DNA of 64,000 bases, from the NCBI GenBank assembly GCA_003170825.1, contig PMYL01000059.1, positions 107,503-171,502 on the forward strand. Reading direction: 5' to 3'. The stretch comes from Acidobacteriaceae bacterium (lineage in GTDB: Bacteria; Acidobacteriota; Terriglobia; Terriglobales; Acidobacteriaceae). The number at the start of each line of letters is the position of its first letter. The first letter of the stretch is position 1. Below the pieces are notes generated by a model. The model did no database searches, was not told where the DNA came from, and saw only the letters and a program-made list of their open reading frames with translations. Positions 35,218 to 42,706 of the stretch are shown here, one piece after another. The translations under genes were made by a program, and so were the position numbers.

Positions 35218-35655
35218 TCAATGTCTGAACAGAGCAACGATTGCCAGGAGCATTAGCAGCGCCATAACTTCAGCCGTGAGGTTGAGATCGATGTAATGCT
35301 CTGAGCCAAAGGCCTGGATTCTTACAGGCTGAATTCCGTTGGGATCATATAGAGCGCCGCCGTACATCTTACGGCAGAGAAATGCAACCAGACAGCTCAG
35401 CATTGGGATGCCGGCGAGAATCGCGGCCAGATAGAATCGCTGCTCTCGATAGGGACCGGCGACAAGAACAAGCGCCACTTCGAGCAAGGATAACAATGCA
35501 TAACTGATGACCTGCCACACCAGGTGAAACCTTGCATGTCCCGGCCATTGGGGATTGGACGCGTGGGAACGGTTCAGATCGATCGCCAGCGTCGCCACTC
35601 CTTGCGTGCCGCAGAGGAGAGCAAGCAATCCCCGAGCAATCGCCACATGCGTCAC
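35218..35655 (-). CDS. Four-helix membrane protein of unknown function
   Basis: A 145-residue integral membrane protein with four hydrophobic segments (about 6-24, 45-66, 76-92 and 125-141) and an N-terminal domain with few charged residues. I do not recognise a family. It lies in the same orientation as, and downstream of, the histidine kinase gene (35749-37218) with 93 bases between, so it may be read from the same transcript. No catalytic motif is visible. Confidence 0.55.
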   Translation of the reverse strand: MTHVAIARGLLALLCGTQGVATLAIDLNRSHASNPQWPGHARFHLVWQVISYALLSLLEVALVLVAGPYREQRFYLAAILAGIPMLSCLVAFLCRKMYGGALYDPNGIQPVRIQAFGSEHYIDLNLTAEVMALLMLLAIVALFRH

Positions 35656-35748
35656 GGATTCCCCTCCCGAGACTTCAGTTGTTCGCGGAGCCTTCGCCGA
35701 TGCGCCCTTGCTCGCTCTGGACTCTCCTCCGTCCAGGTTTGACTGGTT

Positions 35749-37218
35749 TCAGTGGGCGCCATGTTTTACAGCGGCGGGAGATCCGGCGTGCTGCAAGGAA
35801 GCAACTGGGAGCGTTACGGAGATCCGCGCTCCGCCGCTCTCGCGATTGCCGGCCGCGACTGCGCCGCCGTGAGCACGCGCCACCGCATCGACGAAGGCCA
35901 GGCCCAGCCCGTGGCCGTTCGACTCTTTTCCCTTCACCCTGCGCTCGAACAAATGAGGCAAGACCTCCGCATCGAAGCCCGGCCCATCGTCTTCCAGGAT
36001 GAACGAAGCAGCATCGTCTTCGGCCATCAGCCGCAGGTTGACCGTGCAGGCGGCGGGCAAGTGCTTCAGCTCATTGTCGAACAGATTGGCAATCATGCGA
36101 TGGAGCAGCGCCGCATCGGCCTCGATGGTGAGCGGACCGCCGCTGTGCAGCCTGATTTGAAGACCCTTTTCCGACATCGAGGGCTCGTACAGATTGATCA
36201 TGATTCTCAGCAATTCGTCCAGGTCGACCGGAACACGGTTCAGCCGAAGCGCGTCTGCCTTGGCCTCAGCCACATCCAGCGATTTATTGAGAAAATCGGT
36301 CAGCCGATCCAGTTCCTCGATAACGGAGACGATCGGCTCGGCCTGCTCGATCTGCGTGACCGCGGACAAAGACATCTCCAGCTTTCCGCGAATTGCCGTG
36401 AGCGGACTGCGCAGATCGTGCGCCAGCGAATCCGTGATGGTGTGCAACTGGCGTATCGAACTTTCGATGCGATCGAGCATGTGATTCAGCGTCAGGGCAA
36501 GGTTGCCGACTTCGTCCTTGCGCGCAGTCGTTGGCACCCTGGCATTCAGGTCGGAATGGCCGATTCTCGAAGCTGCTTCGGTGATTTCGCGCACGTGAGT
36601 CAGCATGCGCCGGGTGGTAAAGAAGACGATGCCAAATCCGAAAAGAACAAGCAACAACCAGAACAAAAAGAATCGCAGGCCAAGGTTCCTCAGCACCCGC
36701 AACTCGTCGCGCTCTGAAAGTCCAAGATAGATATAACTTCCGTCGTCTATGCGAATTGATGCCACGCGAAAAGGAATCGCGAGCCCCTGGACATGAAGAT
36801 CCGTAGGTCGATGAGGAACAATCCTGGTTGCCCGAATGGCCTTCAGGTTCGGCTCGCCGCTTCCCGCGCCAACCCACAGCTTGAGCGAACCGTCGCCGCC
36901 GGTTTGTAGGAAGAAAACCGAATCGTTTGAGCTGCCCTGTGAGAGCAGCTTGTTCGGTACTTCCTTTCCCGCTAACTCCGCCACTTCTCCCACAACGCGG
37001 CCGTAGAGTGCGTCCTTCGGCGTCCGCTCGGCGACATCGCCCAGAACTTCAACCTCTCCCGACAGCCATGCGTCGCTGCGCCGCTGAATATCGCTGGCGA
37101 CAAAGCGATGAAGAAAGGCGAAGACTAGCATGGTTCCAACCGCAAACGCGAGCGTGGCCCACAACGAGATACGCCAGGCGGCGCTGCGCATGATGGGCTT
37201 ATCGGTCTTTGAGGACAT
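35749..37218 (-). CDS. Sensor histidine kinase with HAMP domain
   Basis: A 489-residue classical kinase. Membrane segments near 15-40 and 187-207 flank a periplasmic sensor domain. The HAMP linker (RRMLTHVREITEAASRIGHSD) leads to the phosphoacceptor box DSLAHDLRSPLTAIRG (His near residue 270) and an ATPase domain with N (IANLFDNELKHLP), G1 (DDGPGFDAE) and G2 (GHGLGLAFV) boxes. The 20-base overlap with the response regulator gene puts both in one operon. The layout resembles CusS-type metal or envelope sensors, but the ligand is unknown. It is transcribed away from the isoprenoid/oxidase operon. Confidence 0.92.
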   Translation of the reverse strand: MSSKTDKPIMRSAAWRISLWATLAFAVGTMLVFAFLHRFVASDIQRRSDAWLSGEVEVLGDVAERTPKDALYGRVVGEVAELAGKEVPNKLLSQGSSNDSVFFLQTGGDGSLKLWVGAGSGEPNLKAIRATRIVPHRPTDLHVQGLAIPFRVASIRIDDGSYIYLGLSERDELRVLRNLGLRFFLFWLLLVLFGFGIVFFTTRRMLTHVREITEAASRIGHSDLNARVPTTARKDEVGNLALTLNHMLDRIESSIRQLHTITDSLAHDLRSPLTAIRGKLEMSLSAVTQIEQAEPIVSVIEELDRLTDFLNKSLDVAEAKADALRLNRVPVDLDELLRIMINLYEPSMSEKGLQIRLHSGGPLTIEADAALLHRMIANLFDNELKHLPAACTVNLRLMAEDDAASFILEDDGPGFDAEVLPHLFERRVKGKESNGHGLGLAFVDAVARAHGGAVAAGNRESGGARISVTLPVASLQHAGSPAAVKHGAH

Positions 37219-37876
37219 AGCCCACCCCTCTAAGTGTTCGAATCAAAGGCTGCTGCCCTTGGCCATCCACCTTCCCGCGCAATCGATAGATGTGAACATC
37301 CACAACGTTGGTATCCGGTTGGATGCGCATGCCCCAGACCTTGTCAAGAATCATTGAACGCGTAACGACGCGGCCTGCGTTCCGGCAAAGATACTCCAGA
37401 AGCACAAACTCCTGGGAGGTGAGTTGCAAGACCTGTCCTGACCGGGTCGCCTCGCGCCGCAGCAGATCCAACTCCAGATCAAGCACGCGCAATCTGGTTG
37501 CCTCGCTGCCAGGCGGGCTGTTTCGTTTAAGCAGGTTGCGCACTCTGGCCAGCAGCTCCGCGAGCGCGAATGGCTTGGTCAGGTAATCGTCCCCGCCTTG
37601 CTCCAGGCCCCGCACCCTGTCATCGACGCTCCGCCGCGCCGATAGAATCAGCACCGGTGCGCTGAGTCCCTGTTGACGCAGCTTGAGGATCAAGCTGATG
37701 CCGTCCTGGTCCGGCAGCCCAAGGTCGACGATCAGTATGTCAAACTGGCCATCGACCGCCAGCCGCTCGGCAGTCTTGCCATCCGCTGCCGCTTCCACCT
37801 GATACCCCGCCTCCTCAAGCGAGGATCGCAGGAAACTTTGTATATCGATTTCGTCTTCAACCAGCAGAAGCCGCAT
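37199..37876 (-). CDS. OmpR/PhoB-family response regulator
   Basis: A 225-residue regulator with a receiver domain (LLVEDEIDIQ, phospho-Asp in IVDLGLPDQDG near residue 51, Thr and Lys in LTKPF) and a winged-helix DNA-binding domain (LTSQEFVLLEYLCRNAGRVVTRSMI, DVHIYRLRGKVD, IRTLRGVGYVL). First gene of the kinase operon. It faces the isoprenoid/oxidase operon across a 344-base spacer that holds several palindromes, so it is the prime candidate to control both directions. CusR-like in overall appearance. Confidence 0.94.
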   Translation of the reverse strand: MRLLLVEDEIDIQSFLRSSLEEAGYQVEAAADGKTAERLAVDGQFDILIVDLGLPDQDGISLILKLRQQGLSAPVLILSARRSVDDRVRGLEQGGDDYLTKPFALAELLARVRNLLKRNSPPGSEATRLRVLDLELDLLRREATRSGQVLQLTSQEFVLLEYLCRNAGRVVTRSMILDKVWGMRIQPDTNVVDVHIYRLRGKVDGQGQQPLIRTLRGVGYVLKDR

Positions 37877-38051
37877 GATGGGATATTATTCTATTCCGGC
37901 CGGCTTTTCATGGATAAGTCCCGAAATGAGACGGGAAAGACGAGGAATACTCCATGCCAGCGCCAGATGAACACATTGTCATGATGGCGTCGGCTTCCCG
38001 TCATGAGTCGTGAGTAGTCTTGAACACAGTCGCAAAATGTATTCCCCAGAG

Positions 38052-38175
38052 ATGAACAAATCTTCATGAAGACAGACGAGTTTGCCGCTCTCTAAAGGCG
38101 CTGTGAATCCGTCTCAATCATGAATTGCAATTGAGACGACCGTACGGGAGAAACACCAACGGGATTCTCCCGTAC
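38052..38175. promoter_or_regulatory. Palindrome-rich divergent control region
   Basis: The 344-base spacer between the response regulator (start 37876) and the polyprenyl synthase (start 38221) has no gene. It contains ATGAA-N6-TTCAT at 38052-38067 overlapping the palindrome TCTTCATGAAGA (38061-38072); GTCTCAAT/ATTGAGAC arms at 38111-38118 and 38130-38137; and GTACGGGAGAA/TTCTCCCGTAC arms at 38142-38152 and 38165-38175 with a 12-base loop. The last could be an operator or an mRNA hairpin in the leader of the operon. Confidence 0.5.
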
Positions 38176-38220
38176 ATACAATGTGTTGAACAACAGGAAA
38201 AGAAGAAAACGAGGACAAGA

Positions 38221-39162
38221 GTGCCAACGGCAACCTGCATGAACACATTGAACACAACGCCGTTCGCGGATGTTTTCAGAGCATCCATGCCGCTGCCCGC
38301 GGCACTCGACCCGCACTTCGAGGAGGCGCTTCGTCATGTGCTCGACAATCCCGGCAGCCTCATCCGGCCGCGGTTGGTCTTTCAGGTGGCGACGGCGTAC
38401 GGCATGGATGCCGCTCCCGCCAGAGACCTGGCCATCGCGCTCGAATACTTCCATACTGCTTCGCTAATATTCGATGACCTTCCATGCATGGATAATGCCT
38501 TGGAACGGCGCGGAGTTCCCTGTGTTCATTTCGAATTCGGCGAGGCGGCGGCGATCCTGGCCGCACTTGCCCTGATCAATCGCGCCTACGCGCTCACTTG
38601 GCGGGCAGTCTCCGGTTCTTCGCCGCATGTGCAATCGCGCGCGCTGGCCTACATTGAGCAGTGTCTCGGCGTGGAAGGCCTGCTCAACGGCCAGAGCCTC
38701 GATCTGCACTACTCAACCTTGCCTCACAACCGCGAGACGACCGAGCGCATTGCGCGGGGCAAGACGGTTCCGTTGATCCGGCTCACGCTGGTTCTGCCGG
38801 CCATGCTGGGCGGCGCTTCAGTGCGGGAGATTCAGCTTCTGGAGCGGATTGCTCTGTATTGGGGCCTGGGCTACCAGATGGTCGATGACTTAAAGGATGT
38901 GCTGGGAAGCGCTGCCCAGGCCGGGAAGACTGTTGCACGCGACCTGCTGCTTGACCGGCCCAACGTAGCATCCGCGATGGGCATTCCCTGCGCCGTCGAG
39001 CGTCTCACTCGCTTCATTCATCTGGGAGACAGAACTCTCCACCGGCTTCTGCAATCGAGGTTGGGCTTGTCGTTTCTTGGAAAGCTGCGCAGCGACCTGG
39101 AGGAGGAGCTTGTCCGGGTTACTGGGAATGCCTGCGTGATACCCGTGGGAGAGCTCCCGTGA
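38221..39162 (+). CDS. Polyprenyl (farnesyl/geranylgeranyl-type) diphosphate synthase
   Basis: A 313-residue trans-prenyltransferase. Both aspartate-rich motifs are present: DDLPCMD near residue 84 (the DDx4D form of short-chain bacterial enzymes) and DDLKD near 221; GKT follows in both expected places (RGKTVPLIRL and AGKTVARD). It condenses isopentenyl diphosphate with allylic diphosphates in the cytoplasm; the DDx4D motif suggests C15-C20 products. GTG 38221 is used because GAGG lies six bases upstream; ATG 38239 is an alternative. It opens a coupled operon with an ABC exporter and oxidase-like genes, and its stop overlaps the next start (GTGA). Confidence 0.9.
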   Translation: MPTATCMNTLNTTPFADVFRASMPLPAALDPHFEEALRHVLDNPGSLIRPRLVFQVATAYGMDAAPARDLAIALEYFHTASLIFDDLPCMDNALERRGVPCVHFEFGEAAAILAALALINRAYALTWRAVSGSSPHVQSRALAYIEQCLGVEGLLNGQSLDLHYSTLPHNRETTERIARGKTVPLIRLTLVLPAMLGGASVREIQLLERIALYWGLGYQMVDDLKDVLGSAAQAGKTVARDLLLDRPNVASAMGIPCAVERLTRFIHLGDRTLHRLLQSRLGLSFLGKLRSDLEEELVRVTGNACVIPVGELP

Positions 39163-40271
39163 TCTTTCTCAAGCTGATCGTGACCAACCTGCGCCGCCAC
39201 CGCATCCGTTCGTTCATCAGTATCGCGGGCATCGCCTTCAGCGTCGCGGCCATGCTGACCGTGGTCACCATTCTCCAAGGCGCCATCGGCATGTTTTCCG
39301 GCATCCTGTCGAGCGATAGCGAGATCATCGTCTTCGAGCGCAACGTCTCTGACCTTTTCTTCAGCAACGTTCCCGCTGCGGCGGTGGAGGAAATCTCCAG
39401 TTGGCCGATGGTGGCACATGCCGATCCGGTGCTCTTTGGCATTGTCTCCAGCGCCGATCACCCGGTCATCACCTGCTTTGGCGTAACCGCCGCCGATGCG
39501 CGCATCCGCAAGGCCACATGGCTCGCGGGAGATCGTCTCGCCTTCGCGCAACACTCCGATGATGTGGTTCTCGGTGAGAGGGCCGCGGAGTTCCTCGGCG
39601 CAAAACTCGATGACCATGTGCCCATCGGCCACGGAGTCTTCCACGTCATTGGAATTCTGAAGACGTCCAACGGCTTTGAGGATGGCGGCGTATTCATGCC
39701 GCTCAACTCCGCGCAAAGCTTCTTTCACAAGGAAGGCGCCTCCTCGGTCATCACCGTCAAGCTGCGCAACAAGGACGATGCGGCCTTATTCAAGGCCATG
39801 GTCAAAGCGACGTTCCCCAACCTGATTGGGCTTGAAGACGCGGAGTTCACGCGCTCCTATTCGCAGTTCAGAATCCTCAAGGCGACGGCCTGGGCCATAG
39901 GCGGATGCGGCCTGCTGATGGGCGGCCTAGGCGTTGCCAACACCATGATCATGTCGGTCTTTACGCGGATTCGAGAGATCGCCATCCTGCGCGTCTGCGG
40001 CTTTTCGAATACGCAGATTGCCGCTATGATCTTCGGCGAGTCCACGGTAGTTTCTTTGTTTGGTGCGGCGCTGGGGCTGCTCACCGGAACCTGCCTTCTC
40101 CTTGTTCTCAAGCAGGTTCCCGTTCTCCACGGTTATGTTGACGTAACTATCCAACCTGTCGTCGTGCTGACGGTGATTCTGCTCGCCTTGCTCACCGGAA
40201 TCGCCGGCGCACTCTACCCGGCAGCTTATGCCATGCGCATTCGAGCGGTGGAGGCGCTCCGCTTCGAATGA
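39159..40271 (+). CDS. ABC transporter permease, FtsX/MacB/LolE type
   Basis: A 370-residue permease: one N-terminal membrane segment (about 20-42), a large periplasmic MacB_PCD-type domain (residues 45-240), then three C-terminal membrane segments with the FtsX pattern GLGVANTMIMSVFTRIREIAILRVCG. Such permeases move or extract envelope lipids, lipoproteins or peptides by mechanotransmission instead of forming a channel. The start is GTG 39159 inside the previous stop, and the stop overlaps the ATPase start. Given its neighbours, an isoprenoid-linked or lipoprotein cargo is possible but unproven. Confidence 0.9.
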   Translation: MIFLKLIVTNLRRHRIRSFISIAGIAFSVAAMLTVVTILQGAIGMFSGILSSDSEIIVFERNVSDLFFSNVPAAAVEEISSWPMVAHADPVLFGIVSSADHPVITCFGVTAADARIRKATWLAGDRLAFAQHSDDVVLGERAAEFLGAKLDDHVPIGHGVFHVIGILKTSNGFEDGGVFMPLNSAQSFFHKEGASSVITVKLRNKDDAALFKAMVKATFPNLIGLEDAEFTRSYSQFRILKATAWAIGGCGLLMGGLGVANTMIMSVFTRIREIAILRVCGFSNTQIAAMIFGESTVVSLFGAALGLLTGTCLLLVLKQVPVLHGYVDVTIQPVVVLTVILLALLTGIAGALYPAAYAMRIRAVEALRFE

Positions 40272-40990
40272 ACCTACCCACGGCACAAGTGAGCAGCCAG
40301 CACCTGAGCAGTCAGGCCCGCGTCGTCCTGCGCGCCGAAGACGTGTGGAAGAGCTATGACGATGGGGCGATCTCAGTACTGAAGGGCGTGAACTTCGAGG
40401 CCGCCGAGGGCCAGACGGTTGCTCTCTGCGGCCCGTCGGGATGCGGCAAGAGCACGCTGTTGCATCTCTTTGGCGGCCTCGATTCTCCCGACCGCGGGCG
40501 CGTCTCGGTCAATGGAATTGAGGTCAATCGCCACCGCAACCTGCTGCGTCTCTTGCGCCACGAGGTGGGCTTCGTCTTTCAACTCCACAACCTGATTCCC
40601 GATCTCACACTCGAAGAGAATTGCCTTATCCCCACCGTGGCCGCGGGCGTCGGCCGTCGCACCGCGCAGGCGCGCCTGAACCAGCTTGCGGAACGCACCG
40701 GCCTGTCTCATCGGCTCGGTCACCGCATCCAGAAACTATCCGGCGGCGAGCGCCAGCGCACCGCGCTCTGCCGCGCTTTGATGAACCAGCCGAAGATTTT
40801 GCTTGCCGACGAGCCTACCGGCTCACTCGATGAACACACGAGTGGCGCGGTCTTTGAGCTATTGCTCGACACCGTTGCCACGGAGGGCGTGACCCTGGTG
40901 ATGGCCACGCATGACCGCGGCCTGGCCAAGCGCTGCGACCGCTTGCTTGAGATGCGCGACGGGAGGATTCATGAGCCAGTCTCCGCGTGA
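40268..40990 (+). CDS. ABC transporter ATP-binding protein, MacB/LolD type
   Basis: A 240-residue ATPase with Walker A GPSGCGKST, Q-loop VFQLHNLIPDLT, signature LSGGERQRTALCRAL, Walker B ILLADEPTGSLD and H-loop ATHD. The pattern of the LolD/MacB subfamily (NLIPDLT, DEPTGSLDE) fits the FtsX-type permease it overlaps. The stop lies 20 bases into the next gene. Together they form one exporter, probably as a homodimer of each subunit. Confidence 0.95.
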   Translation: MNLPTAQVSSQHLSSQARVVLRAEDVWKSYDDGAISVLKGVNFEAAEGQTVALCGPSGCGKSTLLHLFGGLDSPDRGRVSVNGIEVNRHRNLLRLLRHEVGFVFQLHNLIPDLTLEENCLIPTVAAGVGRRTAQARLNQLAERTGLSHRLGHRIQKLSGGERQRTALCRALMNQPKILLADEPTGSLDEHTSGAVFELLLDTVATEGVTLVMATHDRGLAKRCDRLLEMRDGRIHEPVSA

Positions 40991-42299
40991 TTCGAACATT
41001 TCTCCCGGTAGCTCCCCGCAGGTTGTCGCCGCCGCAAGTCACGCCTTGTTCTGGCTCGTCTTTGCAAATTCCGTTGGCGTGATGATCGCGATTCTTCTGC
41101 TCTTTCCCGCACTCAATCGATTGCTGGGCGAATGGACCTATGGCCGCTGGATCATCGTGCATATGAATCTTGAACTCTACGGATGGACGAGTCTCCCCAT
41201 GGCCGGTTTTCTCTTCAAGGTTTATGGCGCGGATCGCGGGCCTCTTGCGCAATGGTGCAGGCCTGTTCTGTGGGTGTGGTCCGCGTCGCTCGGCGTGGGG
41301 GCGTACTCCTGGCTCTCCGGCCACTCCAGCGGCAAGCTGTTTCTCGATTGGAGCGGCTACGCGCGCATCTTCTTCCCGCTGGCAATGATTGCCCTGTGGC
41401 TCTTGCTCGCCGCCTCGTTCGTCTACGAATGGAAGAATGCGGCCAACTCGACGCTCGCCGCGCGCGGCGCGAAGCTGCTTGGCCTCGTGCTTCTGCTGAT
41501 TGTTCCCATCGTGATGTACATCGCTTCCAGCCCCGGCTTCTATCCGGCCATCAATCCCGACACCGGCGGGCCCACTGGAGCAAGCCAGCTTGAATCGTCT
41601 CTCATCATTGTGGCGATTCTGCTCATGCTTCCCTTCGGCCTCACGCGGCGCAAAGCAGGGCATTCCCGGATAATTGCAATTGCCTGGGCAATCATGGCCG
41701 CGGAATTCCTCCTCTGCTTTGCGCTCGGCCGCGCCGACATCAGCCATCATCGCCCCGCGCAGTATCTCTCGCTCGGCAGCCTTCTCATCTGGGTGCCGCT
41801 CACTGCCGCCTATTATGCGGCCTTCGAGTGGCACGCAAACACACGCCGCTGGCGCATCGCCTTCCTTTGCTGGTGGTCGGCGCTGGTCCTCACCGGCTGG
41901 GTTCTCTTTCTTCCCGGGATTCTCGACCACTTCAAATTCACCGACGGTCTCGTTGGCCACTCGCTGTTAGCTATGGCCGGCTTCACATCCAGCCTGCTGA
42001 TCTTCGTCCTGGTCCAACTGCTCGGTGAGGGCGGATGGATATTCAATCGCACGAGGTCTTTCTATGGATGGAACATTGCTGTCCTGGCGTACGTCGTGTT
42101 GATGTCGGCCGCAGGCTGGCGCGAGGGCTTTGACCCAACCTTTACCATCGTGCCCGGAATGGCGCGCAATGCCATCTATATTCTTCGCCTCGTTGTTGGA
42201 CTCGTGATGCTGGCCTCCTCCCTGGACTGGCTCATCGACGCCACAACACTGCTTCGCGAACCCGCTCTTGTTCCCACAGCACAGGAGGTAACAGCATGA
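40971..42299 (+). CDS. Heme-copper-oxidase subunit-I-like (cbb3/CcoN-related) membrane protein
   Basis: A 442-residue polytopic protein with roughly twelve membrane segments. HMNLELYGWTSLPMAG near residue 64 and DGLVGHSLLAMAGF near residue 340 look like two halves of the HxxLxLxGW family that is related to the CcoN subunit of cbb3 oxidases. Other histidines are in SGHSS, GHSR, ISHHRPAQ and EWHA. The second motif has Leu where relatives I know have His-x-His, so a complete haem/copper centre is doubtful. GGGAGG four bases before ATG 40971. Overlaps the ABC ATPase gene by 20 bases and precedes a CcoO-like fusion. Confidence 0.6.
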   Translation: MSQSPRDSNISPGSSPQVVAAASHALFWLVFANSVGVMIAILLLFPALNRLLGEWTYGRWIIVHMNLELYGWTSLPMAGFLFKVYGADRGPLAQWCRPVLWVWSASLGVGAYSWLSGHSSGKLFLDWSGYARIFFPLAMIALWLLLAASFVYEWKNAANSTLAARGAKLLGLVLLLIVPIVMYIASSPGFYPAINPDTGGPTGASQLESSLIIVAILLMLPFGLTRRKAGHSRIIAIAWAIMAAEFLLCFALGRADISHHRPAQYLSLGSLLIWVPLTAAYYAAFEWHANTRRWRIAFLCWWSALVLTGWVLFLPGILDHFKFTDGLVGHSLLAMAGFTSSLLIFVLVQLLGEGGWIFNRTRSFYGWNIAVLAYVVLMSAAGWREGFDPTFTIVPGMARNAIYILRLVVGLVMLASSLDWLIDATTLLREPALVPTAQEVTA

Positions 42300-42706
42300 G
42301 CCGTCCCATCCTCATCGGCTACCAGTTGCTTATCGGCTTCTCCGACGCAATGACCGGCGCGCTGCTCATCATCGCTCCGGTATTCGCTCTCGGGCTCATG
42401 CGCTTGCGCGCGCCCGCCGATGCGCTGCCGTTTGTGTCGTTCATCGGCGCGTTTGTTCTCTCCGTCGGCCTCGCCTGCCTTTATGGCGCTTTTGTGATTG
42501 CGCGCCGCGGGAGCCCGTGCAAGCTTCAAGTTGTCTGGCTGCTCACGGCCATCACTCGCGCCAGTGTGGCCATCTTCGTCGTAGGGCAGATTCTGGCGCA
42601 CACGCTCGGAGCGGGCTGGCTGAGTGTCGTCCTCTCCGATGGCGCCTGCGTTATGATTCAGGCCATTGGTCTGCGCAAAGGCTGGCTGGCCCATGTTGCG
42701 CGGTGA
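42296..42706 (+). CDS. Small four-helix membrane protein of unknown function
   Basis: A 136-residue integral membrane protein with four hydrophobic helices (about 5-28, 42-65, 78-100 and 104-122). No haem or catalytic motif is seen. It begins four bases inside the end of the cbb3-like gene (ATGA) and ends 14 bases inside the next, so it is firmly embedded in the operon. A subunit or assembly role for the oxidase-like module is likely; no family recognised. Confidence 0.65.
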   Translation: MSRPILIGYQLLIGFSDAMTGALLIIAPVFALGLMRLRAPADALPFVSFIGAFVLSVGLACLYGAFVIARRGSPCKLQVVWLLTAITRASVAIFVVGQILAHTLGAGWLSVVLSDGACVMIQAIGLRKGWLAHVAR

